From: Tubiluchus corallicola
Lineage: Eukaryota; Priapulida; Priapulimorpha; Priapulimorphida; Tubiluchidae
Direction: 5' to 3'
NCBI GenBank assembly: GCA_030141605.1
Contig: JAQGDQ010000301.1
Span: 126,001-186,000, forward strand
Length of the DNA stretch: 60,000 nucleotides
The number at the start of each line of letters is the position of its first letter. Positions within the stretch are counted from its first letter, which is position 1. Under the pieces are notes generated by a model. It was not told the origin of the DNA. It ran no database searches and saw nothing but the letters and a program-made list of their open reading frames with translations. Shown in pieces: positions 1 through 11,400 of the stretch. The translations under genes were made by a program, and so were the position numbers.

Positions 1-67
1 AGCAGTGGAATACTGAAAGTAGTATTTAAATAATTTTAATAAATAATTTCCTATGTTTGCTTTATAG

Positions 68-324
68 ATGCTAAGAATTTGAAAAATGTTGCGCAAGTAG
101 AGAAGCTACGAGAAATGGTTTATGCCTCTTTGGAGGAGTACTGCCGCACTAAATACCCAAATGAACCTGGACGGTTTGCCAAACTGTTGCTACGGTTACC
201 GGCACTTCGAAGCATTGGCCTCAAGTGTCTTGAACATCTTTTCTTCTTCAAATTGATCGGTGACACACCCATCGACACATTTTTGATGGAGATGCTAGAA
301 GCACCGCCACCTAATGATCCGTGA
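68..324 (+). CDS. RXR: Retinoid X receptor, last coding exon (partial, 3' end)
   Basis: This is the C-terminal part of a nuclear receptor ligand-binding domain. The exon follows a TTTATAG acceptor and begins with two bases of a split codon; if the missing base is G the product starts [20 protein letters not shown]. It then runs through [37 protein letters not shown] and the AF-2 helix FLMEMLEAP to TGA at 322-324. The helix 10/11 dimer interface and AF-2 are almost identical to animal RXRs, which bind DNA as homodimers or as partners of other nuclear receptors and recruit coactivators through AF-2 in the nucleus. The zinc-finger domain and the rest of the ligand pocket lie left of the window. 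No defects are visible. The tail after AF-2 is short (PPPNDP). Family identity is near certain; direct orthology is inferred. Confidence 0.96.
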
Positions 325-1736
325 TACCTTTAACTAGAGTGACCTGTTTGAAGTCAGTCATCTGTAGCAGAGAATAAGTATTATTGCTTTCAGTTATCAT
401 GATATTGGTGATTAAAAACTTATTTACCTTCATCTGGTCATTTGTAAATATGAAGCCCGAGTTGCATATTATACTGCATTGCAGACATGATTATTTAGGA
501 CTGGCTGTGCTTTGCAGCAATTAACAGTGTTTTTTGCAAGTGTTTTCGTTTATGAATTACTGATACAACTACGCAGTTGGAAATGGGGGATCATTTCTGT
601 TCTCAGATTCACAAGTTTGTGGATAATATACATATACATATATATACACGTACATGTATATATGGCCTCTTGTGTCAAACCTGTTTATGCTTACTAGGTT
701 AGCCAAAAATTTCTCTATGTTGTATCTACAGACAGCTGCATTTAGGTACATGCCATGTTAGGAGTGAATGGTCCACTTTGCTTTTTCTTATAATACAGAA
801 GATTACCTAACAAAGTAAGTTGTTCATTTGGAAAAAACTAGGAGTTTGACGCTGGTTACCCAGTAATTAAAAAACAAGAACTTTTGCGGCTTGTTTTATT
901 GCAAAATGAATTATTAATTATGCTATCATTATCCACAAAGCTTGCTTATAAAATGTGTTTAGGTAAAGTGAGTGTTGCAACTGAAATCATGATTTTTGTT
1001 GCAGAGATCAGCTACTTGCTGCAGATGTTGAAAATTATGAACTATACTTCTTACTAATACGTTATATTTCTCCCTGTTACTAAATATGAGATCTGAGACC
1101 CATTTCAAAAAAGATTTTTTTCAAGTATGTAAGTGCACAAGTGGACTAATGGCATCAATAGTAAAGAGAACTAGAAAGAAGGCAGTCGAGATCCATTATC
1201 AGTGTAGAGCGGACCAGTTTGTAGCTACTGTGAGAGCTTAAAATAACTTGGTGCTTATTTTCATGCAAAGAGAAAAAATGCTTTGCAGTCGGCCGTTAAC
1301 AAGATGACATGTTTTTGCGCTACACATTTTATTTCTTGTCTGCTGCATTCTAGAAATTGTTAGAATGGAGTGTGTTAATATAATAAAATTATTCATTCAG
1401 ACAATTGCGATTGAAATTGTCAGCATTGACACTACAATATACGTGTTTCTTATTTGGTTTTAGCAGAATGAGAGTTCCTGTGCTGAATATTACACATGTT
1501 TCAGTTCTGACAACTGTCATATACGACAAGCATTTAAAACTCTTGCCTAAAATCACATATTTTACCTAAATCACATCTTTCGATGCGTATGCTTGTTGTT
1601 GTCCCAGACAAAATTACTTGAACTTAAAAATCATTTGGCCTGGTTTTTTTATTTTATGTATAAGTACAACACATAACGTTACATAACGCATTAGCATTAG
1701 TGTATTGGCTGAATTTAATAATGTTACATGAAAGCC

Positions 1737-1742
1737 AATAAA
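1737..1742 (+). terminator. Candidate poly(A) signal of RXR
   Basis: AATAAA is followed within about 50 bases by a GT-rich stretch (TTTGTGTTTTGTAGTGT), the usual layout of an animal cleavage and polyadenylation site. Use of this site is an inference; it would give a 3' UTR of about 1.4 kb. Confidence 0.45.
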
Positions 1743-3104
1743 ATTTTATTAGAGAAAATGTTTGTTACAACATTTGTGTTTTGTAGTGTATAGGCAGTTT
1801 AGTTTGACCTAGCGATTTAGTGATCTTTTATTAATCTTGTCATATCATCTGTACATATTGCCCACTTTTGAATATAATCGTTGTATCGTATGTTTGTTAC
1901 ACGTTGATAAAATAAGTTTTTAGTTTTACCGCCGTTTTTAAATGCTGGTGATATATTGATAAAATCATGTAAATATTATGTAGATAAGTAGCCGGTAGTT
2001 AAGATTTGTTTAGTATAGGTTATTTCTTTGTGTATTTTGTATCTGTGAGCATCAATTGATACATGTGATTTTGCCATAAGTTCTGTTATAACATTTCTGT
2101 TGGATTGCACGGAGAAGCGAAAACAGTGTATTTTTTGTTCTGACCTTCTGGCTTTCTAAGTTTTTTATTAAATCATCTCTGAATTTCACTTTTACTTATA
2201 GTCATCTTTGTTATTTAAAGTGTAGAACTAGGAACATTAAGCTGTTTAATATTAAAATCTAAATTAAAACCACTTTATATCTTTCTCTGCCATTGATGCT
2301 GCCTACTTAAAGAACCTAAGTTAATGTTAGATAGTACACTGTGTAGATGAATTAATGTAAAGGTATCAGAAAGTTCCAGCAGTTCAGAATTCATTACATT
2401 TTGTTTTTCTAAAAAGGCATCAAATTATCCTTTTTGAACATTAAGTGAAAATTGTTGTTATGGTTGTACATCATTGGACGGCAGTAGTACCATTACAGCT
2501 TGTTTTAACAAATTAATTTGACTACACTGTTGGTAGCTGCACTTATTTTTTATTTTGTTTGTATCTGTTTGTAACTCCAGGTTATCCTGCAAAAATTTAA
2601 GAAATGGTTTAAGTTCAAACCACGGGACTGGGACTCTTCGAAAATAAAATGATGATTTACAAAGGAAAAGTTTTTGTAAATTGGAATTTATGTGGAACCT
2701 CCTAGATTTTTTTAAAATCAATATAAATTTAATTTGACAAGGAAGTTGTCCTGGTTGTACGATTAAAGATTAGACTAGTTTAGTCATTTGATTACATTTT
2801 AGGAATAAAGCAGTCTCCATTCATAACGTTCTGACAACTTTGATTTTGTAATCTGGTGAAATATGGATTGGATTGTCATTTTGTTCTTGTGATTTTATTA
2901 AGATGTTTTCAGTTTGTCAATAAACTACAAAATTTCGCAAATGAAGATAATTTTATTGCATTTCTTGGGATATTTCTTATTTCTGTTAGATCAAGTGCAT
3001 TATAATTTATTTATAAAGCATTGGCTTTAAAGATTTTAGATGTTCCAGCCCTTGCTTGCTGTTTCCAATTTAATGTAAATTTTAGCCACAAATCCTACTG
3101 CGGG

Positions 3105-3365
3105 GCCTGAGAGTTGATTAAATCTTCGACTACTTTGACTTGAAAACATGATCACTCTTAAGGACATGGGAGTTGGGACTTAACTATGATTTAAAACTTG
3201 ACTCGCACTTGGCTATAAGGACTCGACTCTGCGTTGACTTGAGATGATTTGGAACTGATCATAATCACCCAAGAGTTTGACATGGAATTGGGTATAATAA
3301 CTAAATACTCGGCTCAGACTTGTGCACAATGACTTGAGACTTGAGTAGGACTCGTACCCAATGGC
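3105..3365. repeat. Degenerate GACTTG-rich tandem repeat
   Basis: About 250 bases carry many imperfect copies of ACTTGA/GACTCG words, for example TGACTTGAGACTTGAGTAGG near 3330, at irregular spacing. It reads as an old, decayed short tandem array or a transposon interior. No open frame of note. Confidence 0.5.
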
Positions 3366-4386
3366 TTAGGCTATTGCTGAAAGACTTAACTAAACATTAA
3401 TGCTGCTATCTCGCATTATCACATATTATAGTAAAAGTTGTGAGTAAGAAGACTTGTTTGGGTGGTAAATTTGTACAGTGTAATTGTTACAAAAAATAAG
3501 TGATTACACAGTGAATACGCTTTGTATTTTGAAATACTGTATCTTCCTATTATGATACTAGATACATTGTTACTAGTCTTACCATGTGTCTATAATGTTC
3601 AGAATTATAAGTAGGTGGTGGTGAAGTTTATTGGTCATCAGTATCTTTAACAGATATCATAAATGTGTATCACAATTGCCATTTATTTGTTGTTTATATA
3701 TGTGGGAGTGCATTTGTGGCTTTGGTACCAAAATAGTCACCATTACAATTTGGTGTTTCAGTACTCCAGGAACAGACAGATTGGTGTGGTTGGTTTAGTG
3801 CACCCTCTTGCCAACAAACAATACATTTGGTGTAATAGTTCATGTTATGTAGTGGGAATGATATGGTATAGCTTGACGGGTATAGGTTAATGAGTAGTAG
3901 TGTAACTGCTTCAATGCATCTGAATGGTTGTACAGTAGTTCAATACTACTACAGTCATGCCAACAATTTTGAAAGTGGCACACTGTGGGCTTGTTGTCTG
4001 CATGGTGCATAAAATTTTCAGAACTAAGGAAACTGTAATACTTTGTTAACTGCAGTCATAGTTTGTTATTCGTCATTTGGCTTGTATTCATTCACTGACA
4101 ACAGCTTAACAGCAGATTTATGGTATTTATTGAAATTAAAGGTAACTGTAAATAAAGGTAATTATCATTAAGCTGAAGAATTATTTGTAATGACTGGCGA
4201 TGACATTGGTTTCAATGAAGAATACTTGATTAAGCTGATCGTTATTGGTTAGTTGCTTGCAATACCACAGGTAGACAAATAGTGCCAAAGTAATTCAATA
4301 CTAAACAAATTTAATCAGGCCAAACAGTTTGCGCAGATGATGAAGCCAAATAGGACGATAGCTAGTCTCTTGTAGAAGATGTGTTA

Positions 4387-6276
4387 ATGCAAGTGGGTTG
4401 GCATGATAGAGTAGCAGTGCTTGCTTACCTTAACTACGTTGCAATAATGAGAACTACGAAAGATGTAAAATTTGCAGAGGCAAATATGCCACCAGATAAT
4501 CCATCTGTTAAGCATCGTATCCATGAGCTAATAGAGGAGAGCGCCTCACACACATATTGCCATGGCGCTTCTAAAGTGGTAAGGTCGAAGTCGCTAGTGA
4601 GAAAGATCATCTGGTTTCTACTGTTTTGCATTTCCTTGTTATGCTTTTCCGTAGAAATTGTAACTGTGTTGCGGCAGTTTTTTGCCTTTTCGACTGAAAT
4701 GAAAGTGACTTATGAATATCCACACACACTTGTGTATCCGGCTATGACATTCTGCAACACAAACCATTTCCAGTTGAATAAGCTGATAAACTACCTGGAA
4801 GAGGTGTTGCAAGATGGCGGTGATTACGCTAAATTTTATGACACAGTTTATAGACAAACACGAAGGTTTGAAGTTGGCCGTCATCCCTGGGCACATGAGT
4901 ACAATAACATGATGTTGTCTTGTCATCATTCAGATGACATGGGTAGTCGAAACTGCACCCTCGTACGGGAATTCCATTTACCATATCTAGGCTGCTGTTA
5001 CACAATTGTAATTTCAGCACCAAATTGCAAAGACAACCATCATCACAAAAATGGCGAATGCTTTGGAACTCCAGGAACTGTCAGCCAGGTAGGCGTTGGT
5101 AAAGGACACCCACTTTTGCTTAATATGGATGTGGAAATAGCAAAGTTTCAGGGATTTTTCAACATGGACCTGCTAAATTTCAGTACTCCAGGAATGGTTT
5201 TTTCTGTTCACCCTCCTCAATATGTACCTAGTTTGGAAGAATTCACGTTTTTTGAACCAGGTGCTATCGTGTGGGTTGAGCTTACTAATACCACACTCAA
5301 AAGGCTATCGGGTGAATATAAACCTACATCAACGTGTCTAACAGATAAAACAATTGCAGCAGAACAGAAGATTACTTGGTATAAATATTATGACTTGTAC
5401 TCTGCTGTGTTGGACACTGATTACTCTCAAGAGCATTGCACTGCAACATGTAAACAAAGATACGCATTACACCATTGTGGTTGTTACCTGGAAGACATTC
5501 CGATCACAGATGAATTTGTAGTGAAAAGTATAAACTTGTCATTAACCAGTGTAAGTCCTTGCTATGGCACCCTGAAAGCTGACCTTGACAAGTGCCTGTA
5601 CAGAGAAGACATGTCACAAGAACAGTTTCCATGCATTTGTTCAGAGACATGCCTAGTAAACAGATACTCTGTGAGATATGAAAGAATTCGACGAAGAAAA
5701 CATTTCAGTTTGAGTGCAATGGCAAAAGGCATAGCAGCCAATTTGGTGGTAACTCATTTTGAACAATATGGAGCAGTTAAAAAAACACTGAAAAGATTAA
5801 TAAGGAATTCTTTGAATGATAACTTTGTTGATGATAAACTGCCGTTCGACTCTCGAATATATAACCATTCTAGTTACAAATATTTTCAACGAGAATTGAA
5901 TGATGAAGTGGAGAACAAAATCAGCATTTATGTTTACCCGGAGACTCCATATTACATCAATGTGAAAGAGGTTTATTCTTATACCTTTGTCGAGTTTGGA
6001 GCTGATGTTGGTGGACTGGGAAGCCTCTATCTGGGCTTATCAATTCTTGCCATTTTTGAGTGGTTAGAGTTCATTATAGACGTCTTCTTGGTAGTTTTGC
6101 TAAGGGTACGCAGAGTGGGAACCACCGAAGAGCACCAACGAGAAAAGGAGGTGCAATCAATAAGGCTGAAGCTTCGGAACCGCATTAACTCAATAAGGAA
6201 TATCGGAATGATACCGGCAGAAAATTTAGCGACTTTGCCTCCACTACCCCGGCTTGGTGCCAAAGAATTATACTAA
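4387..6276 (+). CDS. DEG/ENaC-family sodium channel subunit, single exon
   Basis: A 629-aa degenerin/epithelial sodium channel subunit encoded in one open frame. These proteins form trimeric, usually amiloride-sensitive cation channels in the plasma membrane, gated by acid, peptides or force. Visible in order: a cytoplasmic N-terminus with the His-Gly gating motif (residues 59-60, in TYCHGASKV); TM1 at about 70-98; the post-TM1 segment YPAMTFCN; a large Cys-rich extracellular domain including CTATCKQRYALHHCGCY and FPCICSETC; then GADVGGLG leading into TM2 at about 543-575 with the G-x-S selectivity signature (LGLS) and IFEWLEF. Length is normal for the family. An in-frame TAG at 4351-4353 and another at 4363-4365 close the frame upstream, so ATG 4387 is the first possible start; ATG 4447 is an alternative. 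A TTGTAG acceptor-like site at about 4374 leaves room for an upstream 5' exon. Unlike its neighbours the coding region has no introns. The subfamily (ASIC, peptide-gated or other) cannot be decided. Confidence 0.93.
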   Translation: MQVGWHDRVAVLAYLNYVAIMRTTKDVKFAEANMPPDNPSVKHRIHELIEESASHTYCHGASKVVRSKSLVRKIIWFLLFCISLLCFSVEIVTVLRQFFAFSTEMKVTYEYPHTLVYPAMTFCNTNHFQLNKLINYLEEVLQDGGDYAKFYDTVYRQTRRFEVGRHPWAHEYNNMMLSCHHSDDMGSRNCTLVREFHLPYLGCCYTIVISAPNCKDNHHHKNGECFGTPGTVSQVGVGKGHPLLLNMDVEIAKFQGFFNMDLLNFSTPGMVFSVHPPQYVPSLEEFTFFEPGAIVWVELTNTTLKRLSGEYKPTSTCLTDKTIAAEQKITWYKYYDLYSAVLDTDYSQEHCTATCKQRYALHHCGCYLEDIPITDEFVVKSINLSLTSVSPCYGTLKADLDKCLYREDMSQEQFPCICSETCLVNRYSVRYERIRRRKHFSLSAMAKGIAANLVVTHFEQYGAVKKTLKRLIRNSLNDNFVDDKLPFDSRIYNHSSYKYFQRELNDEVENKISIYVYPETPYYINVKEVYSYTFVEFGADVGGLGSLYLGLSILAIFEWLEFIIDVFLVVLLRVRRVGTTEEHQREKEVQSIRLKLRNRINSIRNIGMIPAENLATLPPLPRLGAKELY

Positions 6277-8435
6277 TATTGTTTCAGAGAAAAAATATAT
6301 TACTTCAGATTTATTTTAGATGTGTTTACCATACAAGATGTTGAGAGACCATGTTTATAAATGTAGGTGGTAGACGATTCGACGTGCATTTTTCAATGTT
6401 AGTAATTGTCCCAATCCAGTAACTAAAGCCCTGCTTGCTGTTCTAATTGGTCTAGAAATGCAACTTGTTTCTGGAGGTTTCCATAATTTTCAAGTACTGT
6501 CTCTCTGTCAAGATGCGAAACATCTGGCATAAAACAATCAATTACACAAGACATTCATTGACTTTTAATAACCACAAACTTGCTTATCTTGGAAGAATCT
6601 TGACCTGTGACACATATTCACGTGTTTTACTATGAAATGCAATGGACAGTGCATAACAACTAGTTGAAAAGTAATGGATAGTGCCCAAAAAGTAGTCAAG
6701 TCCACTCAAGGTCTTAAAATTTCAAATTTTCTATTAGTCATATCATATTGCATATGCTTCTCTGTACATACGAATACATGTAGTCAGTAATCTATTTTTA
6801 ATAATGCTAATTCATTTAGTCCCCAAAGATACATATTGCTTTATTTGATTGTTATTGTGGTATAATTTTTGTGGTTTGCACTAACGACTTATTGTCATGT
6901 GTGAATAATAGAATAGCAGACGTTGATAAAACTAAAGACAGAAAGCAGAAACACAGTCAAATAACAAGTTGCATTAAACAGTTTTATTTCATCTGCAAAA
7001 ATACAAACTGACACGTCTTTAACTAAAATAGCACTTATTTATAGCTCAGTAACAGTTTTAACCTATGTAGAACACGCAAATAAAAATATATACACGTAAA
7101 GTGATAATATTCAAAAACCTACTTGGCCAGCATTTCATTTTGAAAACTTAACTGACAAGCAAATACACGGGTATTCCTTATCCTGCTAAAAACAAAACTT
7201 TAATGACTAACGCTATCAAACAGTTAGCTTTACGAAACTGCACATCTCTGTTGCAGCATTTTTTCAGTGCACTAAATTAACAGAAAAATGTTTTAGTCAA
7301 TATGCTGTAAAAATATATACACTGCACTATCATTTGGAAAGCTATACAACACAGCCATACACGAGTTTAGTGAAATTTTATTGAGTACTATTAAGTAATA
7401 ACCTTTAAAACAGCTATAAACTTTATATACAAAAACTATTATGCAAATAGTATTACAAGCAATTTTATCAAACATGTGATTGTACAATGTACATTGTAAT
7501 AAAAACCTCTTATACTATATCACAGATAGTGGCACCATCACATGTTGAAAAGTAGAAGTGTTAATGTGAAACAAGACACGTTTTTTGAGAATGTGTCAAT
7601 TCATGCAGACATTACTGACGTGTTATTCTGTTTTTACCTGCAATTTCTATTGTAGGCAAAGAGCATTAGAGCTATGTAAAAACGTACAGTAGTGACCCTT
7701 CCGTTAGTAAATAAGTTCTTACAATAGCATTTATCCAATTATAGTAGATAAACCTGTAAGTCTTGGAAATGGCGACACTGAACAGCAAAAAGATTCGCCA
7801 ATGAAGCTTTTGCAACCAGACCAGAATTATGGTTTTATGAAGGTGATAAAGCTAGTGAAATGAGCAAAAAGATTCGCCAATGAAGCTTTTGCAACCAGAC
7901 CAGAATTATGGTTTTATGAAGGTCATAAAGCTAGTGAAATGAGTGTGAAAAAGAGGAGATAGAGTTTCAAAAAAATTTTTATGAAAAGCTGAGGGAAAAT
8001 CTAGACAAGAATAGATGAAACTAGAAATTTGATTGCTCCTGAAGACCCAGGATGTACAATGGGATCATAAATGCAAATTTAAATGAAATCAATGCAAACT
8101 GTAGATAGGTAATTGACTACAATTAAATAGTACATTGTAATACTTGTATAAGCCCAACATACAAGTACCACTATGTTTCATAATGCTGAACAAGAAAAAT
8201 GATATTTTCTGAGGTATGGGGGGAGGGCTTGCCCACCGAGGAGGAGGCGTAGAAAATACTTTTGCCTAGGGCGTCAAACTACCTAAAGCCAGCCCTGACG
8301 TAAAAAGTACTTACGAAACCTGAAAATTAATGACCGATTAGTCCTCTGTATTGTGTTTGTGTTTGACAATGTAATTAAAAAAAGAGAGTATTATCTCTCT
8401 ATCACAGTTTTGCATAAGCTGGCTTCGCTTACGAT
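6277..8435. other. Convergent intergenic region, 3' UTRs and decayed repeats
   Basis: This separates the ends of the DEG/ENaC gene (+) and the GOLIM4-like gene (-). Plus-strand AATAAA occurs near 7079. Minus-strand AATAAA (TTTATT on plus) occurs near 6980 and 7378. A 79-bp tandem duplication lies at 7784-7941. The stretch around 8215-8300 (GGGAGGGCTTGCCCACC and GCCAGCCCTG) is GC-richer than its surroundings and looks like a transposon remnant. No gene seen. Confidence 0.5.
7784..7941. repeat. 79-bp direct tandem duplication (2 copies)
   Basis: Two adjacent copies, 7784-7862 and 7863-7941, both start AGCAAAAAGATTCGCC. They differ at about one position (GGTGATAAAG against GGTCATAAAG), so the duplication is recent. 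Confidence 0.9.
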
Positions 8436-11400
8436 TTATGCTTGGCGGTTGAGGTCCTCTTCCTCCTCTAACGGTTCCAGTCCCTGCTCTAACTTGCGAT
8501 CAATTATTTCCCCCCTTTCATCACCTCCGTGTCGATGTTTCAACTCAAGCTGGTTATCGATAGGGATTTCTTTTCCTACATTTCCATCAACGACATTATT
8601 GCTGCTGTCATGGTTCTCTATACTTCTCAGTTCACTTTCATGCTCTATTCTGTGCTTTTCTTGCTTTCCAGGTTGCCTCCAAGAAAACTGTGGATTGTAA
8701 TTTTGGAAATATGCACCTAACATTGGCTTTCCGTGCAACAGAAGAGGGTTTTGGAGAAGACTATTCTTTTTGTTGGGTAATTTCAGATGTTCACTATTAG
8801 GGTTCAAATTACCATTCAGCTGGTAATCGTTTCTGTCCTTGGGAACCAGACCGAACTTGTGGTTCAGTTCATTTATTTCGCTTTGCTCTTTTTCGTTCAC
8901 ATTCACTCTAGGATGCAACTCAGGGTTTCTCTCATTAAAAGCATTATGCGAAACTCTCTCTGACTCTTGGTATGAATGTAATACTATGCGATCTTTACTG
9001 GTTTTCATTTCAGGTGTATTATATTTTCGTTTTATTTGAGCATTTGTCTCGGGTTTTTTAATCATTTTGTTGTCTTTGTTCATTTTAATGTCATCCCCCG
9101 GAGCTGGTATCTGCCTGTCCATATTATCAACACTTTTTTCATCTTTTGTCTTAACATTAGTTTCAAAGTTTTCAGCATTAAATCCATTCTTTGCATTGAT
9201 ACTATGACCAGCAGCAACAGGAGACTGATTACTTGAACTTTTCTCTGCAACTTTGACTTGTGCACTGCTACTATGACGTTCGTTATTCATATCTAGTTTT
9301 TCCCGAATATTATCATTAGCACTGGGTATGTGATTGTGCAACTTATTTACATTACCCTGTACAGAGTTGATTTGCACATCATGGGACTGTTCCTCATCTT
9401 CTTTTTCTCTGTTAAGAGGAGTAGGTATTTGTTGGTGTAAGCTATTAAAATTCTGTTCAGCAATCACATTATTCTGAACTTTCTTACTGTGGCTATCACT
9501 AGAAAAACCCAACTTGTGATTTTCATCTTTTATGCTTTTATCTGCTGATTCTAGCTCTGCATCTTCAGCTTGCTTTTTAAATGTGCCAACAACTTCAGTC
9601 TTCGGCACTTCCAGAGGTGATTTATTTAAATTTTTCACGCCATTTTTTATCCGTGAGTTCACCTTTGACTTTTTTAGACGTTTGCCCTGAAATTTTTCAC
9701 TCGACTTCTTATAAACAGGCATTGGAACATTACTGTTCACATCACTGACCTCACCTCTGTTTTGTGCCGAGAATTGATCAAGCGACGGTACATGATTGAC
9801 ACTTAATCCTTTACCATCTGACATCTGTGGCTTGTTGATTAGCATACGTTGATTAGCATGTTCTGTTTGCATTTTTAAAGATTGATCTTCAAACTGCTTA
9901 ACAATTTGCCTAGCTGGTTCTTCGCGAAGTATATACTTATTTGTAGAATGCTCACTTCTCACCTGCTGAGGCAGTTCATGTCCTAATCTATTTGAATACG
10001 GTGCCATGTCAACTTGAGGGTCCTGTATTCTTGCTAGGGTATCGTAGTTGCGTCCTTTATCACTTAGATTTTGAGTCTCCACTGCATTGGCCAAATACAA
10101 TTGTTGCCTGCAAATCATTTAAGTTATCAAACAATGTGGCTTTAAACAGTGTGAAAGTATAAAGTGGACTTTACCTAGCATATGCGTTATGGGAGTGCGG
10201 AATAGATAAAACCGGTCTATATTGTTTTCAACGTACCCGTTTACCAGACCTGCATTATGCGTTTTTTTGCTGTAGCTATTTTCTACTGATTTTTTATTCC
10301 GCAGGTGGCTAACGCATGCGCATTCCGGATACTAGGTAAACACCACTTAACAATGTGACATTAAAATTATGTTTGACTTGGGAAGTTTTTATAGAAGCTA
10401 GTTTATCTCCCTGCAGTACTGGCAACATTTAATATTTGTCACTTTGTATATCAATGCACTCATTCTTCCTCATATTCAGTTTTCCTACTTTCTCACTTTA
10501 CATGTACTACACATTTTAAAAATATTGTTTTGTGTTACTTTCAGTAGTTCCGTGATCATGCAACTATGTAGGCTAGACCACTTAAAGCATAAAATCGAAA
10601 ATGGCTGACATCAGATACGTTAAAATCATAATGTAGTTAAAAATGACATCAAATACGAATTACTTGGCTCCTGCTGGCCCTAAAATGAGATACTAGCTTT
10701 GTAACCACAACACTAAAAACTTAAAATTCAAAATAGCTGATGGTCGATATTTAGGATTTGAAGATCAAAAGTAGGTCAAATCATAAAAATATCAAAAATA
10801 AGTACCTACACAGAAAGCCCCAGAAAACATATGCAGCGCCATAAGCCAAATCAATGAAGATCATTTTCAGCAGTGGTCATTTTATATTTTGAGCACTTGC
10901 AAAGTTTGTTTACATTTTTGCGTGGGGCATGGGGGATAAGTTTTTTATTTAACCTTCGTAGACAACAAATGCACTGAGAACCAAACCTTCGCTCTACAGT
11001 CAAAAAACAACTGAAAATGACCCAACTATAAAATTACAGTGATAAAGCCTCTATTGTTAACAAAATAACTAAATTAGCTATAGTAAGCATGACTTATTTA
11101 TGTTACTTATAGTTAATGTCTGTCAATAGCAAAATAATCTTTTTTAAACATGATCTGAGAATAGGCTTATTTACTGATCTCAGCCTAGCACGCATCAATA
11201 CGTGCAACACCAATAAGACATGACATGACAGAACAGATGAACTCTGCATACAGATGGAAAATCTTTTTTTAACCAAATAGAACTTCTCTTAATGGCTTAC
11301 TATGACAACATGAATTCTTACAAGTAGTAAACAATAAAAAACAGTACAAGAGAAAACAGAAATGTGATACCTTTTGTAGGCTGGCTGTTGTACAGCTTGG

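Larger units (their letters stand above)
325..4386. other. RXR 3' UTR and intergenic DNA upstream of the DEG/ENaC gene
   Basis: No convincing coding exon was seen in about 4 kb on either strand. The first part is probably the RXR 3' UTR, with a good poly(A) signal near 1737 and another AATAAA near 2919. Around 3100-3370 lies a degenerate GACTTG-rich repeat, listed separately. The DEG/ENaC promoter or 5' exon should lie towards the right end, but I cannot place it. Confidence 0.6.

Noticed and set aside
4434-6263. Several minus-strand frames of 64-96 codons under the DEG/ENaC gene
   Set aside because: They are shadows of the strongly coding plus frame, with no similarity or start context.
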